Origin: Alphaproteobacteria bacterium
GTDB lineage: Bacteria; Pseudomonadota; Alphaproteobacteria; Sphingomonadales; Rhodothalassiaceae
Length of the DNA stretch: 5,960 bases
Direction: 5' to 3'
NCBI GenBank assembly: GCA_003694205.1
Contig: RFKS01000274.1
Location: 1-5,960 of the forward strand
Below the pieces are notes generated by a model, which saw only the letters and a program-made list of their open reading frames with translations, did no database searches and was not told where the DNA came from. This document shows positions 1 to 5,239 of this stretch, one piece after another. The stretch's first letter is position 1. The number at the start of each line of letters is the position of its first letter. The translations under genes were made by a program, and so were the position numbers.

Positions 1-1099
1 CGGTCTCCGCCACCTGCCGCGCCGCCGCGGAGATCGCATCCTCGGCCGTGGCATTGTGGCTCAGGCGCTCGACCGCGCGCCCGGCGAGGATCGCGTCCGG
101 CTCCTCCCTGAGCGCCACCTTGGTCATCACCGCCACCGCTTCCTCGGGAAAGTCGCCGACGGCGGATTCCGCCGACAGCATCACCGCATCGGCCCCTTCA
201 TGTACGGCGGTCGCGACATCGGAGACCTCGGCCCGGGTCGGCACCGGCGAATGGATCATTGATTCGAGCATCTGCGTCGCCACGACGACGGGCTTGCCGG
301 CCTCGCGTGCCGTGCGCACGATGCGGCGCTGCACCGCCGGTACCTCCTCGACCGGCAGCTCGACGCCGAGGTCGCCGCGCGCGACCATCACCGCGTCGGC
401 AAGCTCGACGATCGCCTCGAGCTGCGCCACCGCACTCGGCTTCTCGATCTTGGCCAGGACGCCGGCCCGCCCCGCGATGAGCTTTCTCGCCTCGGCCACA
501 TCGTCGGGACGCTGCACGAAGGAAAGTGCCACCCAGTCGACGCCGTGCTCAAGGGCGAAGGCGAGGTCGCGCCGATCCTTGTCGGTGAGTGCCGCAAGCG
601 GCAGGACGGCATCCGGGAGATTGACCCCCTTGCGATCCGAGAGCACGCCACCGAGCAGCACCCGGGTCTCGATCCGCGTGCGCGTCCGCTTCGTCACCTC
701 GAGGCGGATGCGCCCGTCATCGAGCAGAATGTGCATGCCCGGCCCGACGACCTCGAAGATCTCGCCATGGGGCAGGTGGACGCGCCGCGCGTCGCCGGGA
801 CGCTCGTCGAGATCGAGCACGAACCGGGCCCCGTTCTCGAGCCGCACCTCGCCGTCGGCGAAGCGTCCGATTCTGAGCTTCGGCCCCTGCAGGTCCGCCA
901 TGATCGCGATCGGGCGCCCCACCGCGCGCTCGACGGCACGGATGCGGGCGATGACCTCCGCTTTCTCCGCGGTCTCGCCGTGGCTCATATTGAGCCGGAA
1001 GACATCGACACCGGCGCGCCACAGGCGCTCGATCATGGCGCGCGACTCGCTGGCCGGGCCGATGGTGGCGATGATGCGCGTGCGGCGCCGGAAACGCAT
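1..1099 (-). CDS. pyk: Pyruvate kinase (PykA-type, K+-independent signature), 3' end outside window
   Basis: Catalyses phosphoenolpyruvate + ADP to pyruvate + ATP, the last step of glycolysis and Entner-Doudoroff catabolism, in the cytoplasm. The window holds 366 residues. The family is usually about 470-480, so roughly the last 100 residues (end of the C-terminal allosteric domain) are missing at the window edge. Visible motifs in order: FRLNMSHG (34-41, substrate and ADP-binding Arg/Asn/Ser), LQGPKLRIG (70-78), a B-domain lid at about 80-155, ALSFVQRPDD (191-200), AKIEKP with the catalytic Lys217 and metal-binding Glu219, ARGDLGVE with metal-binding Asp243, ATQMLESM (274-281) and PTRAEVSDVATAV (287-299). 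Lys74, in place of the Glu of potassium-dependent enzymes, puts it in the K+-independent class. The start ATG (1099-1097) follows GGAG at 1112-1109 with 9 nt spacing, and the protein opens directly with the conserved MRFRRRTRIIATIGPAS. It is transcribed divergently from the amidohydrolase gene. Identity is very secure; the K+ class is inferred from family knowledge. Confidence 0.97.
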   Translation of the reverse strand, partial: MRFRRRTRIIATIGPASESRAMIERLWRAGVDVFRLNMSHGETAEKAEVIARIRAVERAVGRPIAIMADLQGPKLRIGRFADGEVRLENGARFVLDLDERPGDARRVHLPHGEIFEVVGPGMHILLDDGRIRLEVTKRTRTRIETRVLLGGVLSDRKGVNLPDAVLPLAALTDKDRRDLAFALEHGVDWVALSFVQRPDDVAEARKLIAGRAGVLAKIEKPSAVAQLEAIVELADAVMVARGDLGVELPVEEVPAVQRRIVRTAREAGKPVVVATQMLESMIHSPVPTRAEVSDVATAVHEGADAVMLSAESAVGDFPEEAVAVMTKVALREEPDAILAGRAVERLSHNATAEDAISAAARQVAET

Positions 1100-1162
1100 G
1101 GCCTTCCACTCCGGTATGGCGGGCAACGGGGCATGGCATGATGACCGGCGCCGTGCGGGCAA

Positions 1163-1190
1163 TTGACGCCGACGCCGGAAGGCCTAAGCT
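1163..1190 (+). promoter_or_regulatory. Candidate sigma70-type promoter for the amidohydrolase gene
   Basis: TTGACG (1163-1168), a 16-nt spacer, then TAAGCT (1185-1190). This has the same layout as the candidates upstream of the acyl-CoA ligase and phosphatase genes. The expected transcription start is near 1196-1198, almost on top of the GTG at 1200, so the mRNA would be nearly leaderless if that codon is used. The -35 box overlaps a CAATTG palindrome (1160-1165), so a divergent pyk promoter could share this DNA, but I see no convincing -10 for pyk. Confidence 0.4.
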
Positions 1191-1199
1191 TGCGCATCC

Positions 1200-2018
1200 G
1201 TGCCGCAGCGTCCAGTGGAATTTTCCTGCTCCGTGCCCCAGCCGCAGCCCTCTCTCCGCCGCATCGACCCGGACATCCTGCGCCCGCAGGGTCGGGGCGG
1301 TGTTCTCATTCTGTGCGAGCATGCCTCAAACCACGTTCCGGGGGAGCTCGATGGACTCGGTCTCGCGCCGGCCCTGCTCGAGCGCCATATCGCCCACGAC
1401 ATCGGCGCCGCCGCCGTGGCGCAGCGGCTGAGCGCGCTTCTCGATGCGCCGGCGGTCCTTGCCCGTGTGTCGCGCCTCGTCATCGACGTCAACCGCGCTC
1501 CCGCGGCGCCCGACCTTATCCCCGTACGCAGCGACGGCGTTGAAATTCCGGGCAATCGCGCACTGCCGGCGGCAGCCCGCCAGGCACGGCTCGATGCCTT
1601 TTTCGCGCCCTTCCACGAAGCCGCGGCAGCCCTGCTCGAGGCCATGCTCCGGCGCGGCGAACGGCCCGCCGTGATCGGTATCCACAGCTTCACGCCACGC
1701 ATGAACGGGGCCTTCCGTCCCTGGCACGTCGGCTTTCTACACAATCGGGACGGCCGCCTTTTTCGATTGCTGCGTGACCGTCTGCGGGCGCGCTGGGATC
1801 TCGAGATCGGTGACAACGAGCCCTATTCGGGCCGCGACCTCTACTATTCCATGCACCGCCATGGCGAGGCGCGGGGGCTTCTGCAGACCGTGATCGAGAT
1901 CCGCCAGGACCTCGTGACCGCGACGGAGGGGCAGGAGGAATGGGCCGAACGCCTCGCGCTCTGCCTGCGCGAGGCCGGCGTCGCGCGAAACGCGCGCGAC
2001 GACTCTAGAACGGATTGA
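1200..2018 (+). CDS. N-formylglutamate amidohydrolase family protein
   Basis: Member of the HutG/FGase family, metal-dependent enzymes that release formate from N-formyl-L-glutamate in one branch of histidine breakdown; the true substrate here is unknown. Its 272 residues are of normal family length and cover the whole domain: ILCEHASNHVP (37-47), AHDIGA (65-70), SRLVIDVNR (91-99), IPGNR (116-120), IHSFTP (161-166), DNEPYSG (205-211) and VIEIRQDL (231-238). His41, Glu40 and His162 are likely metal or catalytic residues by analogy with the family. No signal peptide is visible, so it should be cytoplasmic. The start is uncertain. GTG at 1200 is the first possible start (in-frame TAA at 1185) but lacks a well-spaced Shine-Dalgarno. 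GTG at 1233, with GTGGAA 12 nt upstream, would give 261 residues and lose no conserved motif. No hut genes (hutU, hutH, hutI) are nearby, so a role in histidine use is not supported by context. Its 3' end overlaps the opposing eipA-like gene by 14 bp. Confidence 0.88.
   Translation: MPQRPVEFSCSVPQPQPSLRRIDPDILRPQGRGGVLILCEHASNHVPGELDGLGLAPALLERHIAHDIGAAAVAQRLSALLDAPAVLARVSRLVIDVNRAPAAPDLIPVRSDGVEIPGNRALPAAARQARLDAFFAPFHEAAAALLEAMLRRGERPAVIGIHSFTPRMNGAFRPWHVGFLHNRDGRLFRLLRDRLRARWDLEIGDNEPYSGRDLYYSMHRHGEARGLLQTVIEIRQDLVTATEGQEEWAERLALCLREAGVARNARDDSRTD
1980..2000. terminator. GC hairpin just past the eipA-like stop, possible terminator
   Basis: Perfect 8-bp inverted repeat GTCGCGCG (1980-1987) / CGCGCGAC (1993-2000) with a 5-nt loop. 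On the minus strand it begins 4 nt after the eipA-like stop codon. On the plus strand it lies inside the last codons of the amidohydrolase gene. No T-tract follows on either strand, so it is not a classical intrinsic terminator. It could be a 3'-end stabilising or pausing hairpin, or simply the by-product of a CG-rich coding sequence. Confidence 0.3.
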
Positions 2019-2616
2019 GCGTGCTCTTCTTGGTGAACTTCATATAGCCCGCATTGGCGCCGGCGCGCAGCCCGACGCCGAGGCGGATCGGCGCGATGAC
2101 GACGTCGCCGCGCTTGAAATAGGCGACCCCGAGACCGCCGACAAAGTAGAACTGCCCCTCGACCGCGGGAAAGCGCCGGTAGAGTTCCTCCGTGTCATAG
2201 AGATTGTAGACGAGCGTGAAGACCTTGGCGCCGTTGGCGCCGACATCGAAACCGAGCGAGGGGCCCGTCCAGTGCACCTCGCGCTCGCCCTCGATCTTGT
2301 GATGCAGCACCCCGTCGCCATAGCGGAGGCCGGCGATGAAGGCACCCCCCGCCTCCTCGCCGGTGATGTAGGCATTGGGGCGCCCGAGATCGGCGAAGAT
2401 CGATTCGATGATCTCGCCAAGCCCTTCCGCGCCCTCGCCGAAGACCTCCTTGCCCGCCTCGAGTACCGTACGCTGGTCGTAGCTGTTCTCTTCGGTCTGC
2501 TTCGACTTGTCGATGACGATCTCGTCGTTGTTCGTCGAATCGGTCGAGGCGCAGCCGACGAGAAAGAGGGCAAGAAAAAGTGCGGAACAGAGGGACGACA
2601 GATACTGGCGAGTCAT
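2005..2616 (-). CDS. eipA: EipA/DUF1134-family cell-envelope protein, predicted lipoprotein
   Basis: 203-residue exported protein of the DUF1134 family. Its Brucella member, EipA, is a soluble periplasmic eight-stranded beta-barrel needed for envelope stress resistance and virulence; the biochemical activity is unknown. Residues 1-22 form a lipoprotein signal: Arg3, a hydrophobic stretch (9-20) and lipobox LVGC with Cys22 as the lipidation site. The next residue is Ala, not Asp, so outer-membrane sorting is expected. Residues 23-45 are a polar linker. The domain runs from about 46 to the end, with conserved YDQRTVLEAG (46-55), GRPNAYITGEEAGGAFI (78-94), LRYGDGVL (97-104), WTGPSLGFDVGANG (116-129), VYNL (136-139), APIRLGVGLRAGANAGYMKF (175-194) and terminal NPF. 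The start ATG (2616-2614) is fixed by GGAGAA at 2627-2622 and by the signal peptide; an upstream in-frame extension to 2763 would bury the signal. The gene is single on its strand and converges on the amidohydrolase gene. Family call is strong; the symbol is by homology recalled from memory. Confidence 0.88.
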   Translation of the reverse strand: MTRQYLSSLCSALFLALFLVGCASTDSTNNDEIVIDKSKQTEENSYDQRTVLEAGKEVFGEGAEGLGEIIESIFADLGRPNAYITGEEAGGAFIAGLRYGDGVLHHKIEGEREVHWTGPSLGFDVGANGAKVFTLVYNLYDTEELYRRFPAVEGQFYFVGGLGVAYFKRGDVVIAPIRLGVGLRAGANAGYMKFTKKSTLNPF

Positions 2617-2621
2617 CGCGG

Positions 2622-2627
2622 TTCTCC
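2622..2627 (-). promoter_or_regulatory. Ribosome binding site of the eipA-like gene
   Basis: GGAGAA on the minus strand; its GGAG core (2627-2624) lies 7 nt before the ATG at 2616. It decides between this start and the 49-codon longer open frame upstream, which has no such site. Confidence 0.7.
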
Positions 2628-2660
2628 GGCTCGGGGCTTCATGGCACGATTCCGCTTCAC

Positions 2661-2680
2661 GGCGACCATATGGGGTCGCC
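2661..2680. repeat. 20-bp inverted repeat over the presumed eipA-like transcription start
   Basis: Perfect 7-bp arms GGCGACC (2661-2667) and GGTCGCC (2674-2680) around ATATGG. It starts 2 nt downstream of the candidate -10 (2688-2683), so it would cover positions around +1 to about +15 of the eipA-like transcript. That position suits a repressor operator, or a 5'-UTR hairpin about 45 nt before the start codon. No other copy was noticed in the window. The binding factor is unknown, and function is inferred from position and symmetry only. Confidence 0.45.
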
Positions 2681-2682
2681 CT

Positions 2683-2713
2683 TCTATAGCACTCTGGGCC
2701 GCTCTTGCGGCAA
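2683..2713 (-). promoter_or_regulatory. Candidate extended -10 promoter for the eipA-like gene
   Basis: On the minus strand, TGCTATAGA (2691-2683) is an extended -10 element. A possible -35, TTGCCG (2713-2708), is 19 nt upstream of TATAGA, which is longer than ideal, so the TGn extension may matter. It gives a 5' leader of about 60 nt containing the inverted repeat at 2661-2680. I see no TTAA half-sites of a CtrA box between 2617 and 2814. Confidence 0.45.
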
Positions 2714-2745
2714 GACTGTGACGCAGTTCCCGGCCCCGATTGCCG

Positions 2746-2773
2746 TTGCATCGGCGCGCGCACGCCCTAAGAT
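2746..2773 (+). promoter_or_regulatory. Candidate promoter for the acyl-CoA ligase gene
   Basis: TTGCAT (2746-2751), 16-nt spacer, TAAGAT (2768-2773). The sequence around the -10, CCCTAAGATGCGC, resembles GCCTAAGCTTGCGC at the amidohydrolase promoter. The expected start near 2780 would give a leader of about 35 nt before the ATG at 2815. It also argues against the longer open frame that begins at 2740, which would start upstream of the transcript. Confidence 0.45.
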
Positions 2774-2803
2774 GCGCAGGGCATTCGGGGAGGATAGAAA
2801 GCC

Positions 2804-2809
2804 GGGGAG
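2804..2809 (+). promoter_or_regulatory. Ribosome binding site of the acyl-CoA ligase gene
   Basis: GGGGAG ending 5 nt before ATG 2815. A second purine run, GGGGAGGA (2787-2794), lies further upstream, 20 nt from the ATG. The position supports ATG 2815 over the in-frame GTG at 2809, which overlaps this site. Confidence 0.6.
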
Positions 2810-2814
2810 TGTCG

Positions 2815-4452
2815 ATGTTCGGTCTGATGCAGGACTGGCCGCTTTTGCAGTCGCGAATCCTGACGCATGCGGCGCGTTTCCACGGGAGCGCCGGGATCGT
2901 CACCTATTCCGTCGAGGGACCTGTCCATCGCACCGATTACGCCACCCTCGAGCTGCGCGCGCGCAAGCTCGCCCAGGCACTCGGGCGGCTCGGCGTCGGG
3001 CACGGCGACCGGGTGGCGACGCTCGCCTGGAACACCTGGCGCCATCTCGAGCTGTGGTTCGCGACCTCCGGCATGGGGGCGATCGCGCACACGGTCAATC
3101 CCCGCCTATTCGACGATCAGCTCGTCTATATCCTCAATCACGCCGAGGATGCGGTGCTGTGCCTCGATCTCAGCTTCGTGCCCCTCGTCGAGCGCCTGCT
3201 GCCGCGGCTCGCGCATGTGCGTCACATCGTCATTCTCACCGATCGCGCCCATATGCCCGCGACGAAGCTGCCAGACCCTCTCTGCTACGAGGATATCGTC
3301 GAGGCGGAGGACGGCGATTACGCCTGGCCAACCTTCGACGAGAACACCGCCTCGGGACTTTGTTACACATCCGGAACGACCGGTGATCCGAAGGGCGTTC
3401 TCTATTCGCACCGCTCGACGGTGCTGCACGCGTTCGCGACCGTCTCGACCGACACGCTCGGCATCTCGGCGCGCGAGACGGCGCTGCCAATCGTGCCCAT
3501 GTTTCACGCCAATGCCTGGGGCGTGCCCTTCGCCACCACGCTCACCGGCGCGCGTCTCGTCCTCAACGGCCCGCATCATGACCCCGAAACATTGTGGAAA
3601 ATCCTCGATGAGGAACGGGTCAGCGTCACCGCGGCCGTACCGACGATCTGGCTCGCCCTTCTTGAATATCTGCGCGCGACGGGGCGCGGATTGCCGCATC
3701 TCAAGGCGGTGACCATCGGTGGCTCGGCGGCGCCGCGCGCGATGATCGAGGCTTTCGAGCATGACTATGACGTCCGCGTGCATCATGCATGGGGGATGAC
3801 GGAAACCAATCCGCTCGGCTCGGTCGGGACGATGACGGCGGAAACCGCGGCCCTGCCGCCAGAGCAGCAGCTCGACCTCAAGTGCAAGCAGGGGCGCCCG
3901 GTGTTCGGCGTCGAGATGCGCATCGTCGACGACGACGGCCGCATCCTGCCGCATGACGGCAGGAGCGCTGGCCATCTCAAGGTGCGCGGCCCGTGGGTCG
4001 CGCGCGCCTATTATCGCGACGAGACGCCGATCCTTGACGCCGACGGATTCTTCGATACCGGCGATGTCGCGCATATCGACCAATACGGCTTCATGCAGAT
4101 CACCGATCGCGCGAAGGACGTGATCAAGTCGGGCGGCGAGTGGATCAGCTCGATCGCGCTCGAGAATGCCGCCGTCGCCCATCCCGATGTGCTCGAGGCG
4201 GCGGTGATCGGTATTCCGCATCCGAAATGGACCGAGCGCCCGCTGCTCGTCGTCGTGCCGCGCGCGGGGCGCACCGTGAGCCGCGAGGAGATGCGGGCAT
4301 TCCTCGCCGACAAGGTCGCCAAGTGGTGGCTGCCCGACGACGTCGTCATGGTCGACGAGATCCCGCACTCGGCCACCGGGAAGATCCAGAAGACGGCGCT
4401 GCGCGAACGCTTTCGCGACTATCGCTTCGACGCGGCGGCAACGGACGGCTGA
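2815..4452 (+). CDS. AMP-forming acyl-CoA synthetase (fatty-acyl-CoA / DmdB-like ligase)
   Basis: Member of the ANL superfamily: activates a carboxylic acid with ATP to an acyl-AMP, then transfers it to CoA. Its 545 residues match the LC-FACS/DmdB subgroup, whose members act on medium or long fatty acids or on 3-(methylthio)propionate; sequence alone does not settle the substrate. Seen in order: N-terminal [11 protein letters not shown], which is typical of the subgroup; ATP-binding P-loop [11 protein letters not shown] (184-194); PMFHANAWG (228-236) lining the acyl/adenylate pocket; GGSAAP (302-307); HAWGMTE (324-330); FFDTGD with ribose-binding Asp417; hinge [15 protein letters not shown] (431-445); and catalytic Lys523 in [10 protein letters not shown]. 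All catalytic motifs are intact and no membrane segment is seen. ATG 2815 is chosen for its ribosome site and because the protein then begins with the conserved N-terminus. The gene diverges from the eipA-like gene and overlaps the opposing phosphatase gene by 34 bp. No beta-oxidation or dmd genes are visible beside it. Confidence 0.93.
   Translation: MFGLMQDWPLLQSRILTHAARFHGSAGIVTYSVEGPVHRTDYATLELRARKLAQALGRLGVGHGDRVATLAWNTWRHLELWFATSGMGAIAHTVNPRLFDDQLVYILNHAEDAVLCLDLSFVPLVERLLPRLAHVRHIVILTDRAHMPATKLPDPLCYEDIVEAEDGDYAWPTFDENTASGLCYTSGTTGDPKGVLYSHRSTVLHAFATVSTDTLGISARETALPIVPMFHANAWGVPFATTLTGARLVLNGPHHDPETLWKILDEERVSVTAAVPTIWLALLEYLRATGRGLPHLKAVTIGGSAAPRAMIEAFEHDYDVRVHHAWGMTETNPLGSVGTMTAETAALPPEQQLDLKCKQGRPVFGVEMRIVDDDGRILPHDGRSAGHLKVRGPWVARAYYRDETPILDADGFFDTGDVAHIDQYGFMQITDRAKDVIKSGGEWISSIALENAAVAHPDVLEAAVIGIPHPKWTERPLLVVVPRAGRTVSREEMRAFLADKVAKWWLPDDVVMVDEIPHSATGKIQKTALRERFRDYRFDAAATDG
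4402..4417. terminator. Hairpin directly past the phosphatase stop, possible terminator
   Basis: Perfect 6-bp arms CGCGAA (4402-4407) and TTCGCG (4412-4417) with a 4-nt loop CGCT. On the minus strand it starts 1 nt after the phosphatase stop codon (4421-4419); on the plus strand it lies inside the 3' coding end of the acyl-CoA ligase. No T-tract follows. The placement matches the hairpin at the other convergent junction (1980-2000). Confidence 0.3.
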
Positions 4453-5141
4453 ATCGCCGGCCGGGCGACTTCCCGCAGTTCGTCCAGTGTGAACAGCGGC
4501 ACCGGTCCGCCATAGACGAGCCCGGTATCGATGAAGAGGGCGTTGCCGAGACGGCGCGGCGCCGGCAGCGGCGTATGTCCGTGCAGGGTCAGCGTGGCAT
4601 GCGCGACCTTCCGCTCAAGCGCGTGGGCGAGGATCTCGCGGCCCCACAGCATGCGGTGGCGGTCGGGGGAAATCCCGATCGCGCTTTCCACCTCATCCCA
4701 GTCCAGGCGCGGATATTCGGCGTGACAGATGCCGATTCGCCCGCCGTCGGAAAGATCGACGGTCAGCGCCAGGGGCAAGTGGGGCAGGAGGCGCCGGAGC
4801 CGGCAAACAAGGGTGGCCCGCTCCGATTCCGCGAACCAGCCACCGCCATTGAGGCGCCACAGACCCGCGTCTTCTCCGCCGAGCAGGACATCGATCATCA
4901 TCTGCTCGTGATTGCCGCGAACAGCGTGAAACCACGGCTCCTCGAGAAGGGCAAGACAGCGCCCGGAATCAGGTCCGCGGTCGACGAGATCGCCGACGGA
5001 AAAGACGCGGTCACGGGCGGGATCGAAGTCACGTGCGGCGAGCGCTGTCAGGAAGGCGTCGTACATGCCGTGCAGATCGCCGAGGAAGAAGTCGCGCCCC
5101 GACCGGTTGGCGGCGACCCTGATATGTGCGCGGCCGTCCAT
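4419..5141 (-). CDS. Lambda-phosphatase/PrpA-like metallophosphoesterase (Ser/Thr protein phosphatase family)
   Basis: Two-metal PPP-family phosphatase of 240 residues that removes phosphate from phosphoproteins or small phospho-substrates; cytoplasmic, with no signal peptide. Signature blocks: GDLHG (21-25; Asp22, His24), GDLVDRG (50-56; Asp51), RGNHEQMMID (75-84; Asn77 and catalytic His78), LNGGGWF (97-103), ICHAEYP (138-144; His140), HGHTP (187-191; His189) and IDTG (204-207). The sequence PWFHAVRGNHEQMMID and the NGGGWF block strongly resemble lambda NinI phosphatase and E. coli PrpA/PrpB rather than ApaH. All metal and catalytic residues expected for that group are present. ATG 5141 is preferred: AGGGAG ends 7 nt upstream and the catalytic domain follows closely. 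The open frame extends to 5249 but would run into the bioA start. The gene is divergent from bioA (98-bp gap), and its last 34 bp overlap the acyl-CoA ligase end. Targets are unknown; the PrpA assignment is by motif likeness. Confidence 0.9.
   Translation of the reverse strand: MDGRAHIRVAANRSGRDFFLGDLHGMYDAFLTALAARDFDPARDRVFSVGDLVDRGPDSGRCLALLEEPWFHAVRGNHEQMMIDVLLGGEDAGLWRLNGGGWFAESERATLVCRLRRLLPHLPLALTVDLSDGGRIGICHAEYPRLDWDEVESAIGISPDRHRMLWGREILAHALERKVAHATLTLHGHTPLPAPRRLGNALFIDTGLVYGGPVPLFTLDELREVARPAIQPSVAAASKR
4454..4468 (+). terminator. Weak hairpin after the acyl-CoA ligase stop
   Basis: TCGCC (4454-4458) / GGCGA (4464-4468) with a 5-nt loop, beginning 1 nt after the ligase stop (4450-4452). 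The stem is short and only CTTCC follows, so terminator function is doubtful. It also lies inside the phosphatase coding region. Confidence 0.2.
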
Positions 5142-5148
5142 TTCGTGG

Positions 5149-5154
5149 CTCCCT
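5149..5154 (-). promoter_or_regulatory. Ribosome binding site of the phosphatase gene
   Basis: AGGGAG on the minus strand (5154-5149), 7 nt before ATG 5141. It supports this start over the in-frame ATGs further upstream at 5189 and 5249. Confidence 0.65.
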
Positions 5155-5168
5155 GCGACAGGCGCCCC

Positions 5169-5196
5169 TTGGGACCTTCCGCATCTCATGTTATGC
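5169..5196 (+). promoter_or_regulatory. Weak candidate promoter for bioA
   Basis: TTGGGA (5169-5174), 16-nt spacer, TTATGC (5191-5196). Both boxes deviate from consensus. The -10 overlaps the opposing phosphatase -10 (5188-5193), so the two divergent promoters would compete. No BioR-type box (TTATAGATAA-like palindrome) is seen in the 98-bp gap. Confidence 0.25.
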
Positions 5197-5215
5197 CACG
5201 CGCGCCCCGCTGCAA
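5188..5215 (-). promoter_or_regulatory. Candidate promoter for the phosphatase gene
   Basis: On the minus strand, TTGCAG (5215-5210), 16-nt spacer, TAACAT (5193-5188). Same TTGnnn-N16-TAAnnT shape as the two plus-strand candidates at 1163 and 2746. It predicts a leader of about 40 nt ending in AGGGAG before ATG 5141. Confidence 0.4.
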
Positions 5216-5225
5216 GAGCCGCGAC

Positions 5226-5230
5226 AGGAG
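5226..5230 (+). promoter_or_regulatory. Ribosome binding site of bioA
   Basis: AGGAG ending 9 nt before ATG 5240; a second purine run, GGGAAG (5233-5238), is closer still. Together they fix the bioA start. Confidence 0.6.
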
Positions 5231-5239
5231 ACGGGAAGC

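Noticed and set aside
1100..1162. Promoter for pyk on the minus strand (TTGCCC at 1162-1157)
   Set aside because: A -35-like box is present but every spacing gives a poor -10 (CATGCC, ATGCCA); too weak to list as a feature.
48..1166. 372-codon open frame on the plus strand opposite pyruvate kinase
   Set aside because: Ser/Arg/Ala/Thr-rich low-complexity translation with no recognisable domain; the opposite strand reads a perfect pyruvate kinase. It is an antisense shadow of GC-rich codons.
2617..2763. 49-codon N-terminal extension of the eipA-like gene
   Set aside because: It would place the lipoprotein signal internally and crosses the candidate promoter and palindrome. The ATG at 2616 has a good ribosome site.
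2740..2814. 25-codon N-terminal extension of the acyl-CoA ligase from TTG 2740
   Set aside because: It would begin upstream of the candidate -10. ATG 2815 has GGGGAG at the right distance and starts at the conserved N-terminus.
3106..4368. 420-codon open frame on the minus strand opposite the acyl-CoA ligase
   Set aside because: Long, but its Arg/His/Asp-rich translation matches no family I know, and the plus strand encodes all ANL motifs. High third-position GC removes stop codons from this antisense frame.
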